Of a stretch of DNA of 64,000 nucleotides, positions 17,185 to 26,952 are shown one piece after another. A program made the position numbers and the translations under genes. Below the pieces are notes generated by a model. The model was not told the DNA's origin. It did not search any database and was given only the letters and a program-made list of their open reading frames with translations. The stretch comes from Bog-756 sp963730685. Its GTDB lineage: Bacteria > Actinomycetota > Acidimicrobiia > Acidimicrobiales > RAAP-2. Position 1 is the stretch's first letter; each line of letters begins with the position of its first letter. Location of the stretch: positions 1,240,001 to 1,304,000 of the forward strand of contig CAVSSP010000001.1 in NCBI GenBank assembly GCA_963730685.1, read 5' to 3'.

Positions 17185-20100
17185 TTGTTCCGCCCCGTAC
17201 CGACCGATGCCGATTTCACCGCCCTCGAGGCCGAGGAACTGGCCAGATGGGCCGAGCACCGCGTCTTCGAACGTTCGGTCGAGCTGCGGGCCGGCGCCGA
17301 GCCGTGGGTGTTCTACGAGGGGCCGCCCACCGCCAACGGCCGGCCGGGCCTGCACCACGTGTGGGCGCGGGTCTACAAGGACCTGTTCTGCCGGTACCGG
17401 ACCATGCGTGGCTATGCCGTTCCCCGCAAGGCCGGATGGGACACCCACGGACTGCCGGTCGAGGTCGAGGTCGAAAAGCAGCTGGGAATCACCGCCAAGA
17501 GCCAGATCGAAGAACGGGTGGGGATCGGGGAATTCACCCGGCTGTGCGCCGCGTCGGTGCGGAACTATGTGGACGAGTGGAAGGGCCTGACCGAGCGGAT
17601 CGGGTACTGGATCGACATCGACGACGCCTACTGGACGTTCTCCCCCGAGTACGTGCAGGCGGTGTGGTGGAACCTCAAGAACCTCTGGGACCAGGAGCTC
17701 CTCTACGAGGACATCAAGGTGGTGCCCTACTGCCCGCGGTGCGGCACCGCCCTGTCCAGCCACGAGCTGGGCCAGCCCGACGTCTACCGCGACGTGGTCG
17801 ACGAATCGGCGTTCGTGCTGTTCCCCCTGCTCGACGACGGCGATACCGCCGAAGGTCTGCGGGCTGCACTCGGTCGAACCACCCTCGACGGACTGTTCCT
17901 CGTCGCCTGGACGACCACCCCCTGGACCCTCTTGTCCAATACCGGTGCCGCCGTCGGCGCCGAGCTGGAGTACGCCGTCGTGGGGGACAAGGTGGTGGCG
18001 AAAGACCTGGTGGAGAGCGTGTTCGGTGACGGGACCACCGTCGACCAGACCGTCGTCGGCCGCCAGCTGGTGGGCCTCGGCTACCGCCGGCCCTTCGACG
18101 ACGTGGACGTCGGCCCGGCCGACGCCGGCCTGGTCGGCTGGCGGGTGGTGGACGGCGATTTCGTCGAGGCCGACGAGGGGACCGGCATCGTCCACCTGGC
18201 CCCCGCCTTCGGCGAGGTCGACCGGGAGGCAGGCCGGCGCCACGGCCTACCCACGCTCAACCCGGTGGGACCCGACGGCCGGTTCACGCCGGCGGTGTCG
18301 TGGCTCGAGGGACGCAGCGTGCGGGACACCAACGCCGAGATCAACGACCGCCTCGACGCCGCCGGTCTGCTGCTCCGGCGGTATCCGTACTCGCACCCGT
18401 ACCCCCACTGCTGGCGGTGCGGGACCGCGCTCCTCTACTGGGGCAAGCCCAGCTGGTACATCAAGACGTCGGCCCGCAAGGCCGAGCTGATGGCGGAGAA
18501 CCAGTCCATCGGATGGCATCCCGAGCACATCCGTGACGGGCGGATGGGGGAGTGGCTGTCCAACAACGTCGACTGGGCCCTGTCCCGCGACCGGTTCTGG
18601 GGCACGCCCCTGCCCATCTGGCGGTGCGACGAAGGGCATCTCCGCTGCGTGGGCTCGCTGGCCGAGCTGTCCGAGCTGGCCGGCCGGGACGTCTCCACCG
18701 TCGACCCGCACCGACCGGCCATCGACGAGGTCACCGTGCCCTGCGAGGAGTGCGGGCCCGGGTCGGCCGTCATGACCCGGGTCGAGCCGGTCATCGACGC
18801 CTGGTTCGATTCGGGCTCGATGCCGTCTGCCCAGTGGGGGTACCCGGTGGCCGAGGGCTCGGCGGACGACTTCGTGTATCCGGCCGACTTCATCTGCGAG
18901 GCCATCGATCAGACCCGCGGGTGGTTCTACTCGCTGCTCGCCGTCAACACCCTGGTGCGGGGGGCCACCCCCTACCGCAATGTGCTCTGCCTCGGCCACA
19001 TCGTCGACGCCGACGGCCGCAAGATGTCCAAGAGCATCGGGAACGTGATCGACCCGTGGGAGATCCTGGACAGCCGCGGCGCCGACCCGCTGCGGTGGTG
19101 GATGTTCTCGCAGGGGTCCCCGTGGACCCCCACCCGGGTCAGCTTCGACGTCATCGACTCAGCCATGCGGGACACCTTGTTGACGCTGTGGAACACGTGG
19201 TCGTTCTTCACCACCTACGCCTCACTGAACGGCTTCGACCCGGCCGACCCGGCCATCCCTCCTCCCGCCGGGCGGTCCGACCTCGACCGGTGGCTGCTGT
19301 CCCGACTGGCCTCCACCGTGGAGTCCGCCACCGCGTCGCTGGACGGCTACGAGCCGTTCCCGGCGGCCACGGCCATCGCCGAACTGATCGACGACACCTC
19401 CAACTGGTACGTCCGGCGCAGTCGCCGGCGGTTCTGGCGGACCGACCCCGGCGCCGACCCCGCCGACTCCCTCGGTGCCCAGGCCACCTTGTACGAGGTA
19501 CTGGTCACGGTGGCGCGGCTGTTGGCACCGATGACCCCGTTCGTGGCCGATCGCGTGTGGCGAGACCTCACCGGTGCCGCCGACGACGACTCGGTCCACC
19601 TGGCCGACTGGCCGTCGACCCGCCCCGAGTGGCGCGACGCCGGCCTCGAGGACGGAATGGCCGTGGCCCGACGGCTCTCGTCCCTCGGGCGGGCGGCCCG
19701 GGCCGAGGCGGGCGTCAAGGTCCGCCAGCCGTTGGCCCGTGCCCTGGTCTACCTCCCGCCCGGCAGCGCCACCCCGCCCCCCGGCGTGGTGGAGGACGAG
19801 CTGAACGTGGACGTGGTCGAGTCGACCGGCGAGCTCGGGGACGTGCTGGCCTACGAGCTCGTCCCGAACTTCAAGTTGCTCGGGCCGCGTCTCAAAGACC
19901 GGGTCCAACTGCTGCGGGCGGCGATGAGCTCGGTCGACGGCGTGGCCGCCGCCGAGGCCCTGGCCGCCGGCCGCCCGGTGGTGGTCGAACTGGAGGGCGG
20001 CGCGGTGGAGCTCGGTCCGGATGAGGTCGAGCTCCGGGTGCGCGCCCAGGCCGGGTTCGCCGTCTCGCGCGATGGGGCCGAGGTCGTGGCACTCGACCTG

Positions 20101-20379
20101 ACCCTCGACGACGACCTCCGCCGCCGCGGATTGGCCCGCGAGGTCATCCGCAACGTGCAGGAGCGACGCAAGGCGATGGGTCTCGAGGTCTCGGACTGGA
20201 TCCACCTGCACGTCGAGGGGCTGGACGATCTCGGGCCGCTGTTCGACCTGATCGGGCGCGAGGTGCTGGCCCGGTCGGTGGCCGCCGGGCCTCCGGCCGG
20301 TTCCGACGGGGGAGTTCCGTTCGAGCTCGACGACGGGGACACGGTCCGGACCGCCCGGGCGTGGGTGACCAAGGCGTGA
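17185..20379 (+). CDS. ileS: Isoleucyl-tRNA synthetase with swapped GLHH signature
   Basis: Class I aminoacyl-tRNA synthetase of 1064 residues charging tRNA-Ile. WDTHGLPVEVEVEK (catalytic domain), the CP1 editing region (LFLVAWTTTPWTLLSN), DQTRGWFYSLLAV and KMSKSIGN (from base 19021, Lys613) are all present. The length, and a C-terminus without the bacterial zinc finger, indicate the type 2 (eukaryote-like) class. The HIGH motif is altered. Where type 2 enzymes such as Thermus have PHVGH, this protein has P-G55-L-H57-H58 (17347-17358), a GXHH arrangement with positions 1 and 3 exchanged. The start is TTG 17185 behind AGGAAG. The stop overlaps an FGGY kinase by four bases. Confidence 0.95.
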   Translation: MFRPVPTDADFTALEAEELARWAEHRVFERSVELRAGAEPWVFYEGPPTANGRPGLHHVWARVYKDLFCRYRTMRGYAVPRKAGWDTHGLPVEVEVEKQLGITAKSQIEERVGIGEFTRLCAASVRNYVDEWKGLTERIGYWIDIDDAYWTFSPEYVQAVWWNLKNLWDQELLYEDIKVVPYCPRCGTALSSHELGQPDVYRDVVDESAFVLFPLLDDGDTAEGLRAALGRTTLDGLFLVAWTTTPWTLLSNTGAAVGAELEYAVVGDKVVAKDLVESVFGDGTTVDQTVVGRQLVGLGYRRPFDDVDVGPADAGLVGWRVVDGDFVEADEGTGIVHLAPAFGEVDREAGRRHGLPTLNPVGPDGRFTPAVSWLEGRSVRDTNAEINDRLDAAGLLLRRYPYSHPYPHCWRCGTALLYWGKPSWYIKTSARKAELMAENQSIGWHPEHIRDGRMGEWLSNNVDWALSRDRFWGTPLPIWRCDEGHLRCVGSLAELSELAGRDVSTVDPHRPAIDEVTVPCEECGPGSAVMTRVEPVIDAWFDSGSMPSAQWGYPVAEGSADDFVYPADFICEAIDQTRGWFYSLLAVNTLVRGATPYRNVLCLGHIVDADGRKMSKSIGNVIDPWEILDSRGADPLRWWMFSQGSPWTPTRVSFDVIDSAMRDTLLTLWNTWSFFTTYASLNGFDPADPAIPPPAGRSDLDRWLLSRLASTVESATASLDGYEPFPAATAIAELIDDTSNWYVRRSRRRFWRTDPGADPADSLGAQATLYEVLVTVARLLAPMTPFVADRVWRDLTGAADDDSVHLADWPSTRPEWRDAGLEDGMAVARRLSSLGRAARAEAGVKVRQPLARALVYLPPGSATPPPGVVEDELNVDVVESTGELGDVLAYELVPNFKLLGPRLKDRVQLLRAAMSSVDGVAAAEALAAGRPVVVELEGGAVELGPDEVELRVRAQAGFAVSRDGAEVVALDLTLDDDLRRRGLAREVIRNVQERRKAMGLEVSDWIHLHVEGLDDLGPLFDLIGREVLARSVAAGPPAGSDGGVPFELDDGDTVRTARAWVTKA

Positions 20380-21962
20380 CCCCCGCCGGTGCCGGGCGAC
20401 CGGACCCGGGGGGAGAGGGTGACGAGGGGCATGTCCTGGCCATCGACCTCGGGACCGGTGGTCCCAAGGTGGCGGTGGTGTCCACGGCCGGGCGCATCGT
20501 CGCCCATGCGGCCGAGCCAGTGGCCCTCCGTCTGCTCGACGGGGGCGGTGCCGAGCAGGACCCCGGCGAGTGGTGGTCTGCCATCTGCAGGGCCGCCCGC
20601 CGGGCGCTCGATCAGGCCGCCATCGGGCCCGGTGGCCTGATCGGGGTCGGCTGCACCTCCCAATGGTCGGGGACGGTGGCCGTGGGGGCGGATGGCGCGC
20701 CGCTGATGCCGGCGATCATCTGGATGGACTCCAGGGGCAACAAGGCCATCCGCCGGGTGGCGGGTGGGACCGTGCAACGTGCTCGGGTACGACCCCCGCA
20801 AGATCCTCCGCTGGGTACAGGTGACCGGCGGGGCACCCGGACTGTCGGGGAAGGACCCGGTCTCCCACATCCTGTTCATCCGGGACCGAATTCCCCGACG
20901 TGTACGCCCGCACGGCCACGTTTCTCGAACCGGTCGACTACCTGAACCTCAAGATGACCGGCCGCCGGTCGGCGTCGTTCGACTCCATCGCCGCCCACTG
21001 GGTGACCGACAACCGGACCATCGATCGGGTCACCTACGACCAGCGCCTGCTCGACCTCACCGGCCTGGACAGGTCCATGCTCCCCGACCTCGTGCACCCG
21101 GGCACCATCATGGGCGCACTGACGACGGAGGCCGCCGCCGACCTCGGGGTGCCGTCCGGCCTGCCGGTGGCGGTGGGATCGGGTGACGTGCATTCGGCGG
21201 TGTTCGGATCCGGCGCCGTCGCCGACTTCGCCGCCCACCTCTACATCGGCACCTCCTCGTGGATCTCCGCCCATGTGCCCTTCAAGAAGACCGCCCCGAC
21301 CAGCAACGTCGCCTCCCTCCCGGCCGCCCTGGCCGGGAAGTACCTCATCGTCGACGAGCACGAGACGGCGGGTGCCTGCCTCACCTTCCTGCGTGACAAC
21401 CTCGGGTTCGGTAAGGACTTCGATGCCCTCGACGCCATGGTCGACACGGTCGGGCCGGGGAGCGGGAGGGTGATGTTCACGCCGTGGCTGAACGGTGAGC
21501 GGTCCCCGGTCGACGATCACACCATCCGGGGTGGGTTCCACAACCTGTCGCTGTCCACCTCGAGGGCCCAGATGGTCAGAGCGGTCTACGAGGGGGTGGC
21601 CCTCAACTCGCGGTGGTTGCTCGACGCGGTGGAGCGGTTCGCCGGCCGCCGACTCGAGTCGCTGGCGTTCATCGGGGGTGGCGCCAATTCCGACCAGTGG
21701 GCCCAGATCCACGCCGACGTGCTCGACCGGGAGATCCGCCAGGTGGCGGACCCGGTGTTGGCCAACGTCCGGGGGGCCGCCCTCATCACGCTGATGGCAC
21801 TGGACCGGATCACCGTGGATCAGATCCCCGCCATGGTCGAGGTGAAACGGACCTACGTGCCCGACCGATCCACCACCGCCGAGTACGACCTGTCTGTTCG
21901 AGCAGTTCGTGACGTTGTACCGGCAGACCAAGGGAATCCACCGTCGGCTCAACCGGTTCTGA
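20376..21962 (+). CDS. FGGY-family carbohydrate kinase (xylulokinase-like), three frameshifts
   Basis: Sugar kinase of the FGGY family. The N-terminal phosphate-binding strand is VLAIDLGTGGPKVAVV, followed by IIWMDSRG, then VGSGDVHSAVFGSGAV (second domain) and FIGGGANSDQWAQIHADV near the C-terminus. It starts at GTG 20376 inside the ileS stop. One-base insertions at about 20775, 20886 and 21893 break the frame; correcting them gives one protein ending FVTLYRQTKGIHRR...NRF at the TGA 21960-21962. The best resemblance is to the xylulokinase branch, but the sugar is not determinable. Coupling to a tRNA synthetase gene is probably only positional. Confidence 0.8.
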
Positions 21963-22111
21963 TCGTCACGGACGGCACCGGCAGCCCGCCACCCTCGGTA
22001 AGCAGTCCGTCACCCATCTCGTCTGTCCCACCCCGGCGGCGTCGGACATGGCATACTTTCGGCCGCGGAGGAGGTGCGGGGCCTCCAGGGGGACATCGGC
22101 GGAAGGCGGGC

Positions 22112-24772
22112 ATGGCGGGAGCAAGCTGGCGGAGTGGCACCCTGTCGTCGAAGACGGCGCCCCGAAGAATTGCAGCGTCGGAACGCCGGCGGCACGGCGG
22201 CCGGTCCTACCTGGAGCTGCACAGATTCCTGGTCGTCACCGTCATCGTCGCCTGCGTGGGCGTCGGGACCGTCACCGCCGCGGTGGCGGTGACCAAGGCG
22301 GCAACGGTGGTGCCACAGATCTCGATCTCCGACGCCGCGTTGGTGCAGTCCTCAGCGGTGACCCCGACCTCACCTTCAATGTGACGCTGTCACAGGCCAC
22401 GACCGTCCCCGTCACGGTCCACTACGACGCCACCGGGGACTGGCAGGCGACGGGGGTCCCGGGCTTCGCCCTGGGTGCCGCCACCGCGGCGGGGGCCGGC
22501 CAGTTCGTGCTCGTACCCTCGACGGTGTTGACGATCCCGAAGGACAAGACCCAGGAATCGATCACCGTCACGACCCTTCCGAACGTCCCGACCCAGTACG
22601 CCCAACACTTCACGGTGTTCCTCTCGAGCCCGACGGGGGCGACGCTGGAGGATGCCGACGGGACCGGCACCGTCCTGCCCCGGAGTGCCACCCCCGGCTT
22701 CAGCGTCGGCATCGGCGATACCTCGATCCGCGAGCCCGCCTCGGGGACCAGGACGGCCGACATGACCGTCAGCTTCTCCGAGCCCGCGGCCAAGAAGTTC
22801 ACGCTGACCGCCGCCACCACGTCCGCCGCCTCTCCCAATTTCGCCGCCACCAAGGAGACAGTGTCGGTGCCGGCCAAGGCGACCTCGGCACTGGTTCCGG
22901 TCACCGTGCTCGCCAACGCCGCCAACAAGTCCTCGGCCACCATCAGCGTCTCCCTGTCGAGCTCGACCGGCACGGTCAACCGCGCCGTCGGCACACTCGA
23001 GGTCCGGGGGGACTCCATCAGCTCGACCCGAGCCGGTCGGGTCCCGGGGCCTCCCCGGGTGTCCCTCCTGGGCGACTCCATCACGTCCAACTACACGGAC
23101 TTCGTCAAACCGGTGCTGGAGGCGGAGGGTTACGCCGTCTTCGACGACGGCATCCCCGGGATCGGGGATTCTCGATGCCGACGAGTGCCACGGCCAGCGG
23201 GCCACCAGCACCGTTGCGACGCAGGATCCCGACGTGGTGGTCTTCGACAACCTGGGCAACTACGGCTACTTCCCGCGGTGTGACCCCTCCGTCGTCGGCA
23301 CCTCCGCGGCCTTCTACGCGGACTGGGATGCGGCAGCGATCAACGACACGAGCATCCTGACCTCCAAGGGGGCCTCGTTGTACTGGGTCCTCGGCCCCTA
23401 CACGTCGCAGCCGACCTGGAACGCCCAGGTCCCGATCGACAACAGCGACTACCTGGCCATCGCTGCCACCACCCCGAACGTCTACACCATCGATGCGTGG
23501 ACGGCGTTCGGTGGTGCCACCGAGAACTTCTCGTTGAGGGCGCCGGACCTCGGGCACCTCGACGTGGCGGGCGACCAGCTCATCACGTCGGTCATCACCC
23601 AGTCGATCCCCGCCACGGTGCCGTCGGCCCCCTTGTCGATCTCGGCGACGGCGGGCAATGGATCGGCCCAGGTCAGCTGGGCCGTCCCGGCCTCGAACGG
23701 CAGTGCCATCACCGGCTACACCGTGGCCGCCTTCGACATGACCAGGCCCTCGAACGACACGGTGTTCGCAGCCACGTCCAGTCCGGTGACGGTGACCGGC
23801 CTGACCAACGGCGACACCTACCTGTTCGCCATGACCGCCACGAATCGCAAGGGCACGGGGCCGGCTGCGGCCGACTGGACCCCGGTGGTCCCGACCACCG
23901 TGCCCGATGCGCCGACGTCGGTGACGGCCACCCCGGGGAACGGGTCGGCCCAGGTCAGCCTGGACCACGCCTTCGGCCAACGGCAGTCCGATCACCGGCT
24001 ACACGGTGACCGCCACCGACACGACCACGCCCTCCAACGGGGGGCAGACGGTCAGCGCTCGACCGGTCCGGTGACGGTGACCGGCCTGACCAACGGGGAC
24101 AGCTACACGTTCACGGTGACGGCCACCAACGCCCTCGGCACCGGGGCGGCGTCGGCGGCGTCGAGCCTCACCGTCCCGACCACCGTGCCTGATCCGCCGA
24201 CGTCGGTGACGGCCACCCCGGGGAACGGGTCGGCCCAGGTCGCCTGGACCACGCCTTCGGCCAACGGCAGTCCGATCACCGGCTACACGGTGACCGCCAC
24301 CGACACGACCACGCCCTCCAACGGGGGACAGACGGTCAGCGCGTCGACCGGTCCGGTGACGGTGACCGGCCTGACCAACGGGGACAGCTACACGTTCACG
24401 GTGACGGCCACCAACGCCCTCGGCACCGGGGCGGCGTCGGCGGCGTCGAGCCCGGTCCTGCTGGCGACCGCTCCCGACGCCCCCTCCGAGGTGTTGGCCG
24501 CCCCCGACTCCGACAACGACCCGGGCACCCTGCTGGTGTACTTCTATCCCGGCTTCGACGAGGGCTCGCCCGTCCTCGGCTACACGGTGACCATCACCGA
24601 TCTCACCAACCCGGCCGACCCGAACAACGGCCTGACCGTGGAAGGCTCGGACAGCCCGGTCACCGTGACCGGACTGACGAGCGGCGACACCTACAGCTTC
24701 AGTGTGATGGCCACCAACGCCCTCGGCGCCAGCGGCCCGTCGGCCGCCTCGGACGGTGTCGCCTCCCCGTAG
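22112..24772 (+). CDS. Surface protein: membrane anchor, SGNH hydrolase-like domain, fibronectin III repeats
   Basis: Large exported protein, about 885 residues after frame correction. From ATG 22112 there is a basic N-terminus and one hydrophobic segment (FLVVTVIVACVGVGTVTAAV). Two Calx-beta-like Thr/Ser-rich beta domains follow (about 22370-23020). Next is an SGNH/GDSL-like domain with VSLLGDSITSNY (nucleophile Ser), VVVFDNLGNYG and a DLGH block near 23548. Four fibronectin III domains occupy about 23600-24770. Frame changes lie near 22358, 23166, 23960 and 24058. The second and third FnIII units are near-identical at DNA level. Carbohydrate or ester cleavage at the cell surface is a reasonable inference; the substrate is unknown. 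Confidence 0.75.
23891..24454. repeat. Tandem 285-bp duplication encoding two fibronectin III domains
   Basis: Copy 1 begins at 23891 and copy 2 at 24176, both with CCGACCACCGTGCC. The 285-base period equals 95 codons, one FnIII unit. The copies differ at only a few positions. Copy 1 has one extra C near 23960 and lacks one G near 24058 relative to copy 2, so it is read out of frame between these points. Copy 2 is intact and serves as an internal control for the error. Confidence 0.85.
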
Positions 24773-24775
24773 GCG

Positions 24776-24865
24776 CCGTCAGCCGTCAGCCGTCAGCCGT
24801 CCGCTTCAGCCGTCAGCGGTCCGCTTCAGCCACCGGCACCGGCACCGGCACCGTCACCGTCACCC
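24776..24865. repeat. Short tandem repeats between the surface protein and leuA
   Basis: CCGTCAG is repeated three times from 24776, then imperfect CCGTCMGC/TTCAG units follow, then CACCGG-type hexamers to about 24865. This simple-sequence tract fills the gap between two convergent genes and just touches the leuA 3' end. It contains no recognisable terminator. Confidence 0.8.
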
Positions 24866-26608
24866 ACCGGCGGCGAGGGCCCGGTTCGCCGCGCTGACCA
24901 CGGCGTGGAGCGAGGCATCGAGGATGCTGGAGTCGATGCCGACCCCCCACCACGTCGAGCCGTCAGGTCCCTCGGCCTCGATGTAGGCGACTGCCGATGC
25001 CTCACGGCCCGAGGTCAGCGCGTGCTGGCTGTAGTCCATGACCTCGAAGTCGACGCCGAGCTCCTGGCGGAGTGCTCCGACGAGCGCGTCGATGGGCCCG
25101 TTCCCATCTCCCATCACGGTGCGCGGCTCACCGTTGATGAGCAGCTGGGCGGTGACGGTGGTCCGGTTCCCGCCGGTGCTCACTTCGCTGCCGATCAGCC
25201 GGACCCCGGCATCGTCCGGGAGGTAGGTACGCGAGAACACGTCCCACATCTCACCGGGCCGGATCACCGTCCCACTGCGTTCCGTGACGGATTGGACCTC
25301 CTTGGAGAACTCGATCTGCAGCCTCCGGGGGAGGTCGAGGCCGTGCTCCGCGTCCATGAGATAGGCCACGCCGCCCTTGCCCGATTGGCTGTTCACCTGG
25401 ATGATGGCCTCGTAGGTTCGTCCCGTGTGGCTCGGGTCGATGGGCAGGTAGGGGACCTCCCAGTGGTCGTAGTCGTGGCCGATGGCGGAGAAGCCCTTCT
25501 TGATGGCGTCCTGGTGGGACCCGGAGAAGGCCGTGTACACGAGGTCGCCGGCGTAGGGATGGCGAGGGTGCACCGGCATCCGGGTGGCGTACTCGGCCAC
25601 CCGGCGGACCTTGTCGATGTCGCCGAAGTCGAGGGCCGGGTCGATCCCCTGGGAGAAGAGGTTCATGGCCAGGGTGACCACGTCGACGTTCCCGGTGCGC
25701 TCGCCGTTCCCGAACAGGGTGCCCTCCACCCGGTCGGCACCCGCCAGCACGGCCAGCTCGGCGGCGGCCACCGCCGTACCCCGGTCGTTGTGGGGGTGCA
25801 GGCTGAGGATGATGGACTCACGGTTCTTGATGGTGCGGCCGAACCACTCGATGACATCGGCGTACACATTGGGCCCGTACATCTCGACGGTGTTGGGAAG
25901 GTTGATGATGATCGGCCGTTCGGGGGTGGGCTGGATCACCCCCATCACCGCCTCACAGATCTCGACCGCGAACTCCGGCTCGGTCCCGGTGAAGCTCTCG
26001 GGTGAGTACTCGTAGCGGATGTCGGTGCCCGGCAGTGTCGACTCGAACTTCTTGCACAGGCGGGCCGCCCGTACGGCGATCTCGGTGATGCCCGCCTTGT
26101 CGAGCCCGAACACCACCCGCCGCTGCAGCTCGGAGGTGGAGTTGTAGAAGTGGACGATGGCCCGGGGCACGCCGACCAGGGACTCGAACGTGCGCTCGAT
26201 CAGCTCGTCGCGGCACTGGACCAGGACCTGGATGGTCACGTCCTCGGGGATGAGCCCCTCTTCGATGATCTGACGCTGGAAGTCGTAGTCGGTCTGCGAG
26301 GCGGAGGGGAACCCGACCTCGATCTCCTTGAACCCGATGGCGACGAGGGTCTGGAAGAGCTTCAGCTTGCGTTCGGGGTCCATGGGGTCGACGAGCGCCT
26401 GGTTGCCGTCACGGAGGTCGACGCTGGCCCATCTCGGGGCTCTGGTGAACTGCCGGTCCGGCCACGTCCGGTCGGAGAGGACCAGCGGCACGTAGGGCCG
26501 GTAGAGGTGGAACGGCATGGGCGACATGTCGCACGGCATGGCCAGTCGTCGCGGTGACTCGGCCGCGGTGCCGTCCGTCTCACTCGTGATGCCGGGATTG
26601 CTGCTCAT
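24860..26608 (-). CDS. leuA: 2-isopropylmalate synthase
   Basis: First committed enzyme of leucine biosynthesis, condensing acetyl-CoA with 2-ketoisovalerate. The 582-residue protein is the actinobacterial type 2 form. Visible motifs are the N-terminal DLRDGNQALVDPM (metal-binding Asp and substrate Arg), SLHPHNDRGTAVAA (metal His pair), LFGNGERTGNVDVV and a C-terminal LeuA dimer (allosteric) domain from about residue 430 (VRLIGSEVSTGGNRTTV...). The start is ATG 26606-26608 behind GGGAG. A leader peptide with three Leu codons and an intrinsic terminator lie upstream (26689-26801), so leucine-responsive attenuation is expected in addition to feedback inhibition. Confidence 0.96.
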   Translation of the reverse strand: MSSNPGITSETDGTAAESPRRLAMPCDMSPMPFHLYRPYVPLVLSDRTWPDRQFTRAPRWASVDLRDGNQALVDPMDPERKLKLFQTLVAIGFKEIEVGFPSASQTDYDFQRQIIEEGLIPEDVTIQVLVQCRDELIERTFESLVGVPRAIVHFYNSTSELQRRVVFGLDKAGITEIAVRAARLCKKFESTLPGTDIRYEYSPESFTGTEPEFAVEICEAVMGVIQPTPERPIIINLPNTVEMYGPNVYADVIEWFGRTIKNRESIILSLHPHNDRGTAVAAAELAVLAGADRVEGTLFGNGERTGNVDVVTLAMNLFSQGIDPALDFGDIDKVRRVAEYATRMPVHPRHPYAGDLVYTAFSGSHQDAIKKGFSAIGHDYDHWEVPYLPIDPSHTGRTYEAIIQVNSQSGKGGVAYLMDAEHGLDLPRRLQIEFSKEVQSVTERSGTVIRPGEMWDVFSRTYLPDDAGVRLIGSEVSTGGNRTTVTAQLLINGEPRTVMGDGNGPIDALVGALRQELGVDFEVMDYSQHALTSGREASAVAYIEAEGPDGSTWWGVGIDSSILDASLHAVVSAANRALAAGG

Positions 26609-26688
26609 CGTGGTGCTCCCTTGGTGCCTGGATCGATCCTTCCGGTGCTCCCGCCCGGCTGCGGTCGCTGCCTCGACATTCGGCCAAC

Positions 26689-26722
26689 AAAAAACCTCCT
26701 GGCCGTTTCGGCTCAGGAGGTT
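26689..26722 (-). terminator. Intrinsic terminator of the leuA attenuator
   Basis: On the leuA strand, AACCTCCTGAGCCG pairs with CGGCCAGGAGGTT around an AAA loop. This gives about 13 paired bases with one bulged A, followed at once by a run of six T (within 26689-26694). It lies between the leader peptide and leuA, about 80 bases before the leuA start. This is a complete rho-independent terminator and in this position acts as an attenuator. Confidence 0.88.
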
Positions 26723-26750
26723 GCGGGCGAACGCGATGTGGCGGTCGCCG

Positions 26751-26789
26751 TCAGCGAAGGAGGAGTTCCGAGAAGATTCGAATGCGCAT
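26751..26789 (-). CDS. leuA leader peptide
   Basis: Short frame MRIRIFSELLLR, 12 codons plus TGA, upstream of the attenuator terminator. Three consecutive Leu codons (CTC CTC CTT) lie just before the end, the arrangement expected for ribosome-mediated attenuation: stalling when charged tRNA-Leu is scarce would favour an antiterminator. An in-frame ATG at 26799-26801 would add MDST. The upstream strand has a TTGACG hexamer (26823-26828) that could serve as a -35 element. Too short for homology, so the call rests on codons and position. Confidence 0.75.
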   Translation of the reverse strand: MRIRIFSELLLR

Positions 26790-26896
26790 AGTGCTATCCA
26801 TGGTGTCAGGACGCTTGCCCGTCGTCAAGGTCCGACGTCCGGGGTCGGGGCGCCGGGGACGTCGGACCCGCCGCAAGCCGCCTTGGATTCCCGACG

Positions 26897-26917
26897 TAAC
26901 CTACCAGACGTACGTTA
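26897..26917. promoter_or_regulatory. AT-rich palindromic motif B
   Basis: TAACCTAC and GTACGTTA form an 8-bp inverted repeat (one mismatched pair) around a 5-base centre. The sequence then continues TAAAT, as in motif A at 14908. It lies about 290 bases upstream of leuA and 36 bases after the GT4 gene's 3' end. TetR-like operator geometry; the regulator is unknown. The other parts of 26609-26950 are covered by the leuA leader. Confidence 0.45.
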
Positions 26918-26952
26918 AATCGAGCAGTGGATCGCCAAGGTTCCCGCCGCCC

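Noticed and set aside
17113..18243. Minus-strand open frame opposite ileS
   Set aside because: Shadow of the ileS coding sequence; no domain, no ribosome-binding site.
24776..24865. Regulatory region or small RNA in the repeat tract between the surface protein and leuA
   Set aside because: Only simple 6-7 base repeats are visible, and both flanking genes end there.
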